Assembly: GCA_963663605.2 (NCBI GenBank)
Contig: CAXXVF010000002.1
Span: 434,001 to 498,000 of the forward strand
DNA from: Sporobacter sp963663605
Lineage (GTDB): Bacteria; Bacillota; Clostridia; Oscillospirales; Oscillospiraceae
DNA length: 64,000 nucleotides
Direction: 5' to 3'
Part shown: positions 50,684 to 59,239 of the stretch, piece by piece
Numbering within the stretch: the first letter of the stretch is position 1
Layout of the letters: each line of letters opens with the position of its first letter
Position numbers and translations under genes: made by a program
Notes under the pieces: generated by a model
The model's database searches: none
The model's input: the letters and a program-made list of their open reading frames with translations, nothing else
What the model was told of the DNA's origin: nothing

Positions 50684-51643
50684 ATGCTGGAAAGACGAAA
50701 GGGCCGGGTCTTTTTGTTTTTTGCTATGACGCTTGCCGGAACGAGCGTTATAGCGGCGCGGCTTGCGAGTGGGATATCGGGTCCCTTCACGATTGCCGCC
50801 GTCAGTTTTTTATTTGCGGTTTTGTTTTTGCTGCCGCTTAGCCTAAAGAAGCTTGCCGGGGAAATGCGGAACATGACGGGCGAAAAATTACTTATGATTC
50901 TTCTGCAGGCCTTGTTCGGCATGCTTTTGTTCCGCCTGCTTCTGATCAAAGGCCTTGAATATACAAGCGCGTTCGAAGCGGGCATCCTGACGGGCGCGAC
51001 GCCCGCAATAACGGCTGTTCTGGCCATAACATTTCTGAAAGAAAAGAACACGCTCAAAAAATCCGCCGGGATTGTCTGCACCGTTGCCGGGGTCCTCTTA
51101 ATTCAAGGCCTCATAGAAGCCGGGGACCATTTTTCCGCCGCGCATCTGAGCGGTAATCTTCTGGTGCTTGGTGCGGCGGCGTGTGAATCGATTTTCAGCA
51201 TCCTCTCGCGCGTATCGGCCGTCCGTAAACACGGCGGTACAAGAGAGGAGATCGACCCGCTTGTCCAGACGACGCTTGTGGCGTGCGCGGCATTTTTGCT
51301 GTGTCTGATACCGGCGCTTTTTGAATCGCCTGTTAAGGAGCTGGCGGATGCCGGCTTGCGGGAATGGCTGGCGCTGCTCTGGTACGGCCTTTTGGGGACG
51401 GCGCTGGCATATATGTGCTGGTTTGCCGGCATCAAGCGCAGCACGGCGCTGACGGCGGCGGCATTTTCAGGGATGATGCCGTTTACCTCCATGTTCCTGT
51501 CGGCGGTTTTCCTCGGCGAACAGGCCGGATGGCAGCAGTGGGCGGGCGGGCTGCTGGTGGCTGCCGGCATGTTCATTATCGGGACAGCCGGCGGCAAAAA
51601 CAAGCAACTGCTTATACGAAAAGGTGGAAAGGCGGAAAAATGA
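50684..51643 (+). CDS. EamA/DMT-family transporter
   Basis: 319 residues from the ATG at 50684 (GGGGGTG 5 nt upstream). Ten membrane helices in two EamA repeats; repeat ends show GILTGATPAITAVLAITFLKEKNTLKKSAGIVCTVAGVLLI and AAAFSGMMPFTSMFLSAVFLGEQAGWQQWAGGLLVAAGMFI. It exports or imports a small metabolite across the cytoplasmic membrane. Divergence from a MocR-family regulator suggests a PLP-linked or amino-compound substrate. A terminator lies about 120 nt downstream. Confidence 0.9.
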   Translation: MLERRKGRVFLFFAMTLAGTSVIAARLASGISGPFTIAAVSFLFAVLFLLPLSLKKLAGEMRNMTGEKLLMILLQALFGMLLFRLLLIKGLEYTSAFEAGILTGATPAITAVLAITFLKEKNTLKKSAGIVCTVAGVLLIQGLIEAGDHFSAAHLSGNLLVLGAAACESIFSILSRVSAVRKHGGTREEIDPLVQTTLVACAAFLLCLIPALFESPVKELADAGLREWLALLWYGLLGTALAYMCWFAGIKRSTALTAAAFSGMMPFTSMFLSAVFLGEQAGWQQWAGGLLVAAGMFIIGTAGGKNKQLLIRKGGKAEK

Positions 51644-51765
51644 CGGCCGGATATACGCGCTGAACGTGTATATCGGCATGTGGAGGACAACGCGTGCCGT
51701 GTCAAGCGCTCTTCAGGCAGCGCCCGCACCGGCATCAAAGAAATATTCCGGTGAGAAGGTCACGG

Positions 51766-51806
51766 AAAAGAACGTCCCGAGGGTATATAATACGGGACGT
51801 TCTTTT
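51766..51806 (+). terminator. Terminator after the EamA gene
   Basis: 14-bp perfect stem AAAAGAACGTCCCG / CGGGACGTTCTTTT with a 13-nt AT-rich loop. Confidence 0.75.
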
Positions 51807-51812
51807 ATTTTG

Positions 51813-51842
51813 TTGTGCATACGCAGATAAAAATGGTAAAAT
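51813..51842 (+). promoter_or_regulatory. Promoter of the DUF7000-like/DUF1847/channel genes
   Basis: TTGTGC (51813-51818), 18 bp, TAAAAT (51837-51842); -35 weak. Confidence 0.4.
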
Positions 51843-51881
51843 AATGACGGATGACCTGTAAAACAAAAAAGGAGGCGCTGT

Positions 51882-52361
51882 ATGGACTCTTTGGGAGGCT
51901 GCATCCGAAAATATAAGGAGCAGGTAAATAAAGGCGAAATCGTCACGGCGTATCGCGGCATCATGACGTTTATGAAGGACCTGAAAGTGCGCATGGGTAA
52001 AAACCACCCCGGCTGTGACTTGTCGAGCAGTATTTATTTCGGAAACATGGACATGACCTATTTCTCGTTCACGCCGGCCGACTTCAAGGAAAAGAAGCTG
52101 AAATTGGCCATCGTGTTTTTACATGAGTACTGCCGGTTTGAAATATGGCTTTCCGCGCAAAACAAAAAAATACAAATGGAGTATAAAAGAGAGCTTGCGG
52201 ACAAAGAGCTTGCGGATCTGAAAATATCGGAAGATCCGTCCGATTCGATCATTGAATATATCCTGACCGATGCGCCGGATTTTGACGCGCCTTTGGCGCT
52301 CAAGCGCCTGCTCGAAGATGGAACGATGGCATTTATCGAAAGAATGCGCAGCCTGATCTGA
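51882..52361 (+). CDS. Conserved cytoplasmic protein, DUF7000-like
   Basis: 159 residues, ATG after AAAAAAGGAGGCGCTGT. Recognisable phrases: IRKYKEQVNKGEIVTAYRGIMTFMKDLKVRM, SSSIYFGNMDMTYFSFTPADFKEKKLKLAIVFLHEYCRFEIWLSAQNKKIQ. These recall a small family in Bacillus and Clostridia that I know as DUF7000; the assignment is from memory. No membrane segment or signal is visible. The C-terminal half is acidic and helical. Function unknown. It is followed 47 nt later by the DUF1847 gene in the same direction. Confidence 0.6.
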   Translation: MDSLGGCIRKYKEQVNKGEIVTAYRGIMTFMKDLKVRMGKNHPGCDLSSSIYFGNMDMTYFSFTPADFKEKKLKLAIVFLHEYCRFEIWLSAQNKKIQMEYKRELADKELADLKISEDPSDSIIEYILTDAPDFDAPLALKRLLEDGTMAFIERMRSLI

Positions 52362-52408
52362 CGGTGTTGCTGCGCGGCAAAAAAGGCTCAGGCAAATGAG
52401 GAAACGAT

Positions 52409-52957
52409 ATGGATTGTACGAAATGTAAACAAAAAGGCTGCCGCAGCGGGCGGCCCTGCGTCGACGAAAGCGGCGAATATCTTGAGAGATACTTAAACGG
52501 CGAAAACCGGGAAATCGTCAAAGCGTCGTCAAAGCTGGTGGATGACGGACGTGCCGGGACGCTGAGCCGTCTGGAGGAGATCGCGGAATATGCCGCGCTG
52601 CGGGGCTACAATAAGCTCGGCGTGGCGTATTGCTACGGGCTTGAGAAGTATGCCGAGCGCCTGAAAATATTCTTTGACCGCCGCGGTATAAAGGCTGTTT
52701 TTGTCTCCTGTACGGTAGACGGCGTGACGGAAAGCAGGATCGATCCGGATAAGACGAACAGCGTCGTTTCCTGCAACCCCATTGGACAGGCAAACGTGCT
52801 CAACAAAGCCGGCGTCGAGCTGACACTGCTCATGGGCCTGTGCCTCGGGCACGATATCCTGCTCCAGAAGCACCTCAATATGGATTTCACGACGTTTGCC
52901 GTAAAAGACAGGGTGTATGACCATGCGCCGCTGCGGGCCCTGACCGAGCAGGCTTAA
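52409..52957 (+). CDS. DUF1847 family metal-binding protein
   Basis: 182 residues. The N-terminal Cys cluster (MDCTKCKQKGCRSGRPC) probably binds Zn or Fe-S. It is followed by RLEEIAEYAALRGYNKLGVAYCYGLEKYAE and a repeated-Cys core (VSCTVDGV..., VVSCNPIGQANVLNKAGVELTLLMGLCLGHDILLQK), which defines DUF1847. The family is restricted largely to anaerobes, and its biochemical role is unknown. Start ATG after TGAGGAAACGAT. Likely co-transcribed with the gene before it. Confidence 0.85.
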   Translation: MDCTKCKQKGCRSGRPCVDESGEYLERYLNGENREIVKASSKLVDDGRAGTLSRLEEIAEYAALRGYNKLGVAYCYGLEKYAERLKIFFDRRGIKAVFVSCTVDGVTESRIDPDKTNSVVSCNPIGQANVLNKAGVELTLLMGLCLGHDILLQKHLNMDFTTFAVKDRVYDHAPLRALTEQA

Positions 52958-53016
52958 ACGGAAGACGGCGCATAAAACGCTTGCCGTGTCCGGTATATAA
53001 AGAAGGTGTACGCTTC

Positions 53017-54018
53017 ATGAACAAACGCAAATTCCTGCTTATACTGGTTTTGTTCCTGACGGTGATCCTGGTCGGCGTCATAGGCTATTCACAATTGCTG
53101 GGCGTCGGGATCGTTGACGCTTTTTACATGACTGTCATCACGATTTCGACGGTCGGCTACGGCGAAGTTACAGCCATGACCGATCCGGCCAAGATATTCA
53201 GTATCTGTATCATATTTTCGGGGCTGGCGGTCGTCGGCTACGGCCTGACCAGTGTATTCTCGATTTTCTTTGAAGGCGAACTGAAAGACGCGTGGAGGAA
53301 GAAGCGTATGGAATCCAAAATAGACAAGCTGAAAAACCATTTCATTGTCTGCGGCGCGGGAGACGTGGCCGTTGCGGTCATCGAACGCTTTAAGGAATGC
53401 GGCGCGGATTTCGTTGTGATCGAAAAGGACGAAAGCCGTGTCGAAGAACTGGTGAACGAAGGCTTTCTCACCGTACACGGGGACGCAACGCATGAAGGTG
53501 CGCTCGAAAAAGCCGGCATCCGGAAAGCAAAGGGCATCGTTTGTGTTTTGGCGGGCGATGCGGACAACGTCTTTACCGTGCTGACGGCTCGGCAGATGAA
53601 CGACCGGATATACATCGTGTCAAAGGCCGTTGAAAAGAGCGCGCACAATAAACTCATAAAAGCCGGCGCGAATAAAACGATCTCGCCCAATGAGATCGTC
53701 GGGCAGCGCATGGCGGCGCTCATGATCCGCCCGTCGGTCATATCCTTTCTTGACGTCATAACGCGTGCCGGCGACGTCACGCTCGACCTGGAGGAGGTCA
53801 CTATCCCGCCGCGCTCCGAACTTGTCGGGAAAAAACTGTTCGAGGCCAGGATACCGGAGAAAACCGGGCTTATCGTACTGGCCGTGAAGAGCAGGGACGA
53901 ATCAAATCTCGTATTCAACCCGAACTCAAATGAAGTGCTTGACGACGGCGACACGATGATCGTCATGGGTACAAAAGAGCAGGTCCAGCAGCTGCGCGGC
54001 ATGGTGGGCGTGAAATAA
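53017..54018 (+). CDS. Potassium channel with RCK (TrkA-N/TrkA-C) domains
   Basis: 333 residues from the ATG at 53017 (AGAAGGTG 8 nt upstream). Two membrane helices flank the pore loop with the K+ selectivity filter TVGYGEV (about 46-52). The cytoplasmic RCK domain begins with the Rossmann motif IVCGAGDVAVAVIERF and contains VIEKDESRVEEL and GDATHEGALEKAGI. The TrkA-C domain closes the protein (KSRDESNLVFNP..., GDTMIVMG). MthK-like architecture: ligand-gated K+ channel. A terminator follows. Confidence 0.92.
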   Translation: MNKRKFLLILVLFLTVILVGVIGYSQLLGVGIVDAFYMTVITISTVGYGEVTAMTDPAKIFSICIIFSGLAVVGYGLTSVFSIFFEGELKDAWRKKRMESKIDKLKNHFIVCGAGDVAVAVIERFKECGADFVVIEKDESRVEELVNEGFLTVHGDATHEGALEKAGIRKAKGIVCVLAGDADNVFTVLTARQMNDRIYIVSKAVEKSAHNKLIKAGANKTISPNEIVGQRMAALMIRPSVISFLDVITRAGDVTLDLEEVTIPPRSELVGKKLFEARIPEKTGLIVLAVKSRDESNLVFNPNSNEVLDDGDTMIVMGTKEQVQQLRGMVGVK

Positions 54019-54033
54019 GCAATAATTAAAAAG

Positions 54034-54057
54034 CAGGTATCCGTTTTCGGATACCTG
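54034..54057. terminator. Bidirectional terminator
   Basis: 10-bp perfect stem CAGGTATCCG / CGGATACCTG, loop TTTT, A-run before and T-run after; between convergent genes. Confidence 0.8.
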
Positions 54058-54063
54058 TTTTAT

Positions 54064-54804
54064 TCATTGACCGTTTGCTTTCCGGATGCTTTCGACCGCC
54101 TGCGCCGCCTTCTCCAAAAGCGATGCCGGTACGGGAACCGTGACTGTTTCCGTTCGCAGCGCGGGATACGTTACGGCTGCGTATGTAATTCGGATACACG
54201 GGCAGGGGAGCGTCGGCCCGGTATCGATTGTAACGGCGGACAGCTTCGCGCCCGGGACGCTCCAGCTGTGATGCTGGCCGTATGCATAAATACCGCCTTC
54301 GCTTAAAAGAACGAGCGCCTGCGACCGCTTGACCTTTTTGGTGCGGTAAGCCGTGACGATAAAATAAACGGCAGTGAAAAAAACGGCGATGCAAAGGCAA
54401 ATGAGCAGAAAGAGGGGATCGATCGTAAGCGCAAAGATCACGCCGAAAAGAAGGCAAAACGCGAAAATAGTGAACAGGACCGCCGTATTGCCGGCCTTTA
54501 TTTCTTCGGCCTGCTTATTGCTGTAGCTGCTATACAGGCTGCGGGGGAGGACGAAGGCCAAAAGCGCCTGCCCGCAGAACATTTTTTGAAATTGTTTGTT
54601 TAAGCGGCCGTAGTAATAAAAGATCGAGCCGGAAAAAATCAGGAGGAAAATACCGCCGGCGATCAGCGCGAAGCCGCCGTCCATGCCGTCGAATTCACGT
54701 ATAAGGAGCGGCAGGTACATCAGGTTCAGCGTGCTCAGGATGCCAAGGATCAGCAGTATCCACGCGACAAGTATCGGTGTTTTATGCAGCATTGGTTTTT
54801 TCAT
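54064..54804 (-). CDS. Hypothetical membrane protein, four helices and a C-terminal soluble domain
   Basis: 246 residues. Four membrane helices: ILVAWILLILGILSTLNLMYLPLLI, GGFALIAGGIFLLIFSGSIFYYYG, then AVLFTIFAFCLLFGVIFALTI and PLFLLICLCIAVFFTAVYFIVTAY, separated by a soluble stretch (about 65-105). The C-terminal 80 residues are beta-rich (ALVLLSEGGIYAYGQHHSWSVPGAKLSAVTI...) and resemble a PH-like cytoplasmic domain of small Firmicutes membrane proteins. I do not recognise a characterised family. Its stop lies 6 nt from a terminator. Function unknown. Confidence 0.6.
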   Translation of the reverse strand: MKKPMLHKTPILVAWILLILGILSTLNLMYLPLLIREFDGMDGGFALIAGGIFLLIFSGSIFYYYGRLNKQFQKMFCGQALLAFVLPRSLYSSYSNKQAEEIKAGNTAVLFTIFAFCLLFGVIFALTIDPLFLLICLCIAVFFTAVYFIVTAYRTKKVKRSQALVLLSEGGIYAYGQHHSWSVPGAKLSAVTIDTGPTLPCPCIRITYAAVTYPALRTETVTVPVPASLLEKAAQAVESIRKANGQ

Positions 54805-54839
54805 AAAATAACAGCCTTTTAAAAAACAGATTTTTGTTT

Positions 54840-54877
54840 AAGGAAAAGCCGATGGGAAGAACCATTGGCTTTTCCTT
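54840..54877. terminator. Terminator of the SDR gene
   Basis: Long stem AAGGAAAAGCCgATGG / CCATtGGCTTTTCCTT with one G-T pair; T-rich on both sides. Confidence 0.7.
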
Positions 54878-54915
54878 GTTTTAATAAATCATTTAGCAGA
54901 TGGTTTGAGCAAAAA

Positions 54916-55707
54916 CTAATGGGTCAGCGAATACCCGCCGTCGATTGTCAGGATGTTGCCGGTCATGGCGTCGGAAGCGTCGCTTGCCAGATAAGCTGCG
55001 AGCGCGCCCATCTCGATCGCTTCGGCGAAGCGGCCGATTGGAATTGTTTTGCACATGGCGTCAAACAATTCCTGCGGCACGTTCTTGGTGAAATTTGAGA
55101 ACGTAAAGCCGGGCGCAATGGCGTTGACGCGGATGCCGTACTGGCTGACTTCCGAGGCAAGGACTTTGGTGAAGTGGTTGAGCGCTGCCTTCGACGCGGC
55201 ATAGGCGATCATCCTGGGCTCCTGGTTGCAGATGGTGCCCGCGTTGGAAGTGATATTTATGACGCGGCCGCCCTTGCCCGTGTCCCGCATATGCTTGCAG
55301 ATGAGATAGCACATACGCACCGCGCCGTTTATGTCGATATTCTGGCACTCAAACCAGTCGGAAAGCGTCTCGTCCATATCAAGCAGGTCGCCAACCGTCC
55401 CGATACCGGCGTTGTTGACAAGCACGTCGATGCTGCCGAATTCCTTAATGGCGGCGGCAACAGACGCCTTGCAGTTATTAAAGTCGGCGATGTCGGTCTT
55501 ATAAAAAGCAAATTTACCCTTATACTTGCTTTTGAAGTCTTCGACGACCTGTTTTGCGGTCTTTTCGTCCCGGGCCATAATGATGATATTCGCGCCCTGA
55601 TGCGCAAATGCCGTGGCGATGCCAAGGCCGATGCCTTTGTTGCCGCCCGTTACAACGGCGGTCTTACCGGTGAGAGAGTACGCGTTTTCCATGGATGTAA
55701 TATGCAT
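54916..55707 (-). CDS. Short-chain dehydrogenase/reductase (SDR)
   Basis: 263 residues from the ATG at 55707 (GGAGG 8 nt upstream). Classical SDR: cofactor loop TGGNKGIGLGIA (about 19-30), NNAG, ITSNAG with catalytic Ser nearby, and the catalytic YAASK motif. C-terminus has the typical NILTIDGGYSLTH. It reduces a ketone or oxidises an alcohol with NAD(P)H, similar to gluconate 5-dehydrogenase-type or 3-oxoacyl-type SDRs; the substrate cannot be fixed. The pfp gene is upstream in the same orientation 79 nt away. Confidence 0.9.
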   Translation of the reverse strand: MHITSMENAYSLTGKTAVVTGGNKGIGLGIATAFAHQGANIIIMARDEKTAKQVVEDFKSKYKGKFAFYKTDIADFNNCKASVAAAIKEFGSIDVLVNNAGIGTVGDLLDMDETLSDWFECQNIDINGAVRMCYLICKHMRDTGKGGRVINITSNAGTICNQEPRMIAYAASKAALNHFTKVLASEVSQYGIRVNAIAPGFTFSNFTKNVPQELFDAMCKTIPIGRFAEAIEMGALAAYLASDASDAMTGNILTIDGGYSLTH

Positions 55708-55786
55708 AAATGTACCTCCATAAGTAGTGTAATATAGCGCGGTTCTAAAAGGCACCAATGGACGTTTCTGTGCCGTTTATTCGGTT

Positions 55787-57028
55787 TTATTCAGCAAGGA
55801 CTTTTTTGAGCCGGGCAAAACGCGGCAGGCCGTTTTCAACGACACGCCGGTTTTCGCCCTGAATGAGCGGCAGCGCATAATCGATGAAAGCGGGCAGGAC
55901 GTTGTTGCCTTCCTTATTGATCCATTCGCGCGGCACCTTCTTTTCGAAGTTTGCCACCATGGAAAGCGGCTGCAGTATCATTTTGCAGGTATACTTGCCG
56001 CTTTTTACGACACGCTCGAATGCCGCCATTTTTCCCGTAGCGCCGTCCAGAGCGCTCAAAACGGCAAACCTGCCGGCTTCATATGCCTCTTCGATGTCCG
56101 TCTGTGAGGCCAGGTGTGCGCCGCAGCGCTGCAGGAGGCTCAGTTCGATACCGCGCACCTTGGAGTCGGTCTGAAGCCTTAGAAGGCCTGCCAGGGTAGC
56201 TGCAAGCCCGCCGAGCTGGACGTGACCGAAACCGTCGGTCGTTGAAAGCTTCGCTTCGGATACGAACGTCCCGTCTGCGTAATGGATACCTTCGGAGACG
56301 GCAACGAGGCACTTGCCTTTCTCGTTGTATGTCTGCGTAACGTCTTCAACAAAGCGCTCAACGTCAAAAACGACTTCGGGCATATAGATCAGGTCCGGCG
56401 GCGCGCAGGAGAGCGCGGCCAGAGACGCCGCGCCCGTAAGCCATCCGGCATGGCGGCCCATGATCTCCACAACGGTGATCGTACCGACGTCGTAAACGTG
56501 CGTGTCCTTGCAAACCTCGGCAATTGAGGTCGCTATGTATTTAGCCGCGCTGCCGTAGCCCGGACAGTGATCTGTTCCGTTTAAATCGTTGTCGATCGTC
56601 TTCGGCACGCCGATCACGCGGCATTCATAGCCGGATTTCTCCATAAAGCGGCTGATCTTGTCGCAGGTGTCCATGGAATCGTTGCCGCCGTTATAAAAAA
56701 AGTAACGGATATTATGTTTTTTGAAAACTTCAAGGATACGCCTAAAATCGGTATCGTTTTTATCCGGATCGGCGATCTTATAGCGGCAGGAGCCGAGCTC
56801 GGACGACGGCGTGTTTATCAAAAGCTTCAGTTCGTTTTCGTCCTCTTTGCCCATGTCGTAAAACATATCTTTCAAAACGCCCGTTATGCCGTGGGCCGCG
56901 CCGTATACGTTCGTGATCTCCGGGGCCTCGAGCGCTGTTTTAATAACGCCGTAGGCGCTGGCATTGATAACGGCAGTAGGGCCGCCGGACTGCGCGAACA
57001 CACAAGCGCCGATGAGTTTTTCTGGCAT
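55787..57028 (-). CDS. pfp: Diphosphate-dependent 6-phosphofructokinase
   Basis: 413 residues, ATG after GGGAGGACAATT. It phosphorylates fructose 6-phosphate reversibly. Motifs: SGGPTAVINAS (phosphate loop), YFFYNGGNDSMD, GVPKTIDNDLNGTDHCPGYGSAAKYI and EIMGRHAGWLTG. PKTIDND with Lys is the PPi-dependent signature (ATP enzymes have PGTIDND). At the donor-selecting position the usual GGDD of PPi enzymes is GGND; the second Asp, which excludes ATP, is kept. Divergent from class II aldolase, the next glycolytic step. Confidence 0.9.
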   Translation of the reverse strand: MPEKLIGACVFAQSGGPTAVINASAYGVIKTALEAPEITNVYGAAHGITGVLKDMFYDMGKEDENELKLLINTPSSELGSCRYKIADPDKNDTDFRRILEVFKKHNIRYFFYNGGNDSMDTCDKISRFMEKSGYECRVIGVPKTIDNDLNGTDHCPGYGSAAKYIATSIAEVCKDTHVYDVGTITVVEIMGRHAGWLTGAASLAALSCAPPDLIYMPEVVFDVERFVEDVTQTYNEKGKCLVAVSEGIHYADGTFVSEAKLSTTDGFGHVQLGGLAATLAGLLRLQTDSKVRGIELSLLQRCGAHLASQTDIEEAYEAGRFAVLSALDGATGKMAAFERVVKSGKYTCKMILQPLSMVANFEKKVPREWINKEGNNVLPAFIDYALPLIQGENRRVVENGLPRFARLKKVLAE

Positions 57029-57115
57029 AAATTGTCCTCCCGATAAGCTCTGAATATGTCAAAAATAATACCATAGTCACGCTGTAAAATCAAACCGTAA
57101 AATCAGATACACGCC

Positions 57116-57143
57116 TTGAAAACGGGGCGAGATGTGGTAAAAT
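57116..57143 (+). promoter_or_regulatory. SigA-type promoter of fba
   Basis: TTGAAA (57116-57121), 16 bp, TAAAAT (57138-57143), 50 nt before the ATG. Confidence 0.6.
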
Positions 57144-57193
57144 AATGTAAGCATTAAACGAACAGATGATGTTTAAGTGAAAGGAGACACGGT

Positions 57194-58129
57194 ATGCCGA
57201 TCGTAACATCAGAACAGATGTTTAAAAAAGCCTACGCGGGCGGATACGCCGTTGGGGCGTTCAATGTCAATAATATGGAGATCATACAAGGGATCACGGA
57301 GGCGGCCGCGGAAGTCGGCGCGCCCCTTATTCTTCAGGTTTCGGCAGGCGCGCGGAAATACGCGAAGCATGTTTATCTGATGAAGCTTATAGAAGCTGCG
57401 GAAGCGGACACAGGGCTCCCGATCGTCGTCCATCTGGACCACGGGGAAAACTTTGAGGTCTGCAAATCCTGTATCGACGGCGGATTCACCTCCGTCATGA
57501 TCGACGGCTCAAAGCATTCGTTTGAGGACAACATAAAGCTGACGCGGGAAGTCGTCGAGTACGCGCACGCGCGCGGCGTCGTCGTCGAAGGCGAGCTCGG
57601 TAAGCTGGCAGGCATCGAAGACGACGTGAATGTCTCGGACGAGGACGCCAGCTTTACGCGGCCGTCCGAGGTGGAGGCGTTTGTGACGAAAACGGGCGTC
57701 GATTCGCTCGCCATCGCCATCGGGACGAGCCACGGCGCATATAAATTCAAGCCCGGCCAAAAGCCGCGCCTGCGTTTTGACATCCTTGAGGAAGTCGGCC
57801 GCAGGCTGCCGGGGTTCCCGATCGTCCTGCACGGTGCGTCTTCCGTCATACCCGAGCTGGTAGATACAATAAACAGCAACGGCGGCGCGATGCCGGACGC
57901 CGTCGGCATCCCGGAGGATATGCTCCGGCAGGCGGCAAAGCTTTCCGTCTGCAAGATCAATATAGACTCGGACCTGCGCCTGGCCATGACGGCGGGCGTT
58001 CGGCAGCATCTTGCCAATAACCCCTCGGATTTCGACCCGCGCAAGTATCTCGGGCCCGGGCGCGACATGATACGCGATCTCGTAAAAAACAAGATCGTCA
58101 ATGTCCTTGGCAGCGACGGCAAAGCGTAA
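57194..58129 (+). CDS. fba: Class II fructose-bisphosphate aldolase
   Basis: 311 residues, ATG after AAAGGAGACACGGT. It cleaves fructose 1,6-bisphosphate to dihydroxyacetone phosphate and glyceraldehyde 3-phosphate using Zn2+. Visible: GYAVGAFNVNNMEIIQGI, VVHLDHGENFEVC (Zn His and Asp), VMIDGSKHSFEDNI, VEGELG, AIGTSHGAYKF and the Zn His in IVLHGASSV, then KINIDSDLRLA. The head-to-head arrangement with PPi-phosphofructokinase gives a compact glycolytic pair with its own promoter and terminator. Tagatose-bisphosphate aldolases are close relatives, but context favours fructose bisphosphate. Confidence 0.93.
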   Translation: MPIVTSEQMFKKAYAGGYAVGAFNVNNMEIIQGITEAAAEVGAPLILQVSAGARKYAKHVYLMKLIEAAEADTGLPIVVHLDHGENFEVCKSCIDGGFTSVMIDGSKHSFEDNIKLTREVVEYAHARGVVVEGELGKLAGIEDDVNVSDEDASFTRPSEVEAFVTKTGVDSLAIAIGTSHGAYKFKPGQKPRLRFDILEEVGRRLPGFPIVLHGASSVIPELVDTINSNGGAMPDAVGIPEDMLRQAAKLSVCKINIDSDLRLAMTAGVRQHLANNPSDFDPRKYLGPGRDMIRDLVKNKIVNVLGSDGKA

Positions 58130-58136
58130 TAGTGAA

Positions 58137-58163
58137 AAAACCGCCGGCATTGCCGGCGGTTTT
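58137..58163 (+). terminator. Terminator of fba
   Basis: Stem AAAACCGCCGGCA / TGCCGGCGGTTTT with single-nucleotide loop region, T-run after. Confidence 0.8.
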
Positions 58164-58200
58164 ATCGCATTGAAACGGGACGATAACGGGAGGTATTGTT

Positions 58201-59211
58201 TTGAGCCACTGGAAAAGCGTATTAAAGAAGGACTCTGTCGACTGGCTGCTGGAAGATGATAACCCGTCCGTGCGTTATTTTACGCTGAAGGATATACTGG
58301 ACAGATCCGAAGACGACCCGGAGGTGACCGGGTCAAGAAAGGAGATCATGCAAACCGGCCTTGTGCCGGAATTTCTCCGTCAAATGAACGAGATGTCCTA
58401 TATTAAGGATTACCCGCGGTTTTATACATACAAATACAAAGGGCTTGTCTGGCAGACGATTGTGCTCGCGGAACTGGGCGCCCAGGCAAACCGGCAGATA
58501 AAAGACCAGTGCGAATACTTATTTTCGAAATCACAGGAAACGGAAGACGGCGGCTTTTCCATGCACGAAGCCGTAAAAAAGGGCGGCGGCCGCGTTACGG
58601 AGGTCATCCCATGCCTGACGGGGAACATGGTCTGGAGCCTCATTCGTTTCGGTTATCTCGACGACCCTAGACTTCAAAAAGGCATCGATTGGCTTGTCCG
58701 GTTTATGGTTTATAACGACGGCGCGGAGGATACGCCGCAGGCGGCGCCATACGACCGTTACGAGATGTGCTGGGGCCGACACACCTGCCATATGGGCGTC
58801 GTGAAGGCGCTCAAGGCATTCGGCGCAATTCCTAAAGAGGAAAGAACGGACGAAATAAAAAAAGCGATACGGGAAGCTTCTGAGTTCATGCTCGTACATC
58901 ATGTTTATAAACGCAGCCACAACTTAAACCGCATTTCCAAGCCCGGGTGGCGTCAGTTCGGTTTCCCGCTGATGTACCAGACGGATGTGCTTGAGATACT
59001 CGACATACTTACAGCCCTCGGCATTCATGACAGCCGCATGGACGAAGCCATAGAGCTTGTGATCTCCAAGCAGGACGACGAAGGCCGCTGGCTACTGGAA
59101 AACACATACGGCAGCGACCGGCTTCTCGTTCCCATGGGGCAAAAAGGCCAGCCGAGCAAATGGCTGACGTTGCGCGCCATGCGTGTGCTGAAACGATATT
59201 ACGGTAATTAG
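58201..59211 (+). CDS. Alpha/alpha-toroid (prenyltransferase/squalene-cyclase-like) protein
   Basis: 336 residues from a TTG at 58201, 8 nt after GGGAGG. No ATG exists near the start. The sequence has repeated QW-like helical units (KDSVDWLLEDDNPSVRYFTLKDIL, ETEDGGFSMHE, GIDWLVRFMVYNDGAED, DDEGRWLLENTYG) of the terpenoid cyclase/protein prenyltransferase toroid fold. Homologues are often labelled nitrogen fixation protein NifH in databases. There is no P-loop or nitrogenase Cys pattern here, so that name is wrong. No catalytic DxDD motif of squalene cyclase is visible. Function unknown. Confidence 0.68.
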   Translation: MSHWKSVLKKDSVDWLLEDDNPSVRYFTLKDILDRSEDDPEVTGSRKEIMQTGLVPEFLRQMNEMSYIKDYPRFYTYKYKGLVWQTIVLAELGAQANRQIKDQCEYLFSKSQETEDGGFSMHEAVKKGGGRVTEVIPCLTGNMVWSLIRFGYLDDPRLQKGIDWLVRFMVYNDGAEDTPQAAPYDRYEMCWGRHTCHMGVVKALKAFGAIPKEERTDEIKKAIREASEFMLVHHVYKRSHNLNRISKPGWRQFGFPLMYQTDVLEILDILTALGIHDSRMDEAIELVISKQDDEGRWLLENTYGSDRLLVPMGQKGQPSKWLTLRAMRVLKRYYGN

Positions 59212-59239
59212 ATCTTATCCCGCCCGCCGCCCAATAAAA

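Noticed and set aside
58201..59211. Nitrogenase iron protein NifH
   Set aside because: No P-loop or nitrogenase cysteines; the repeats are those of an alpha/alpha toroid.
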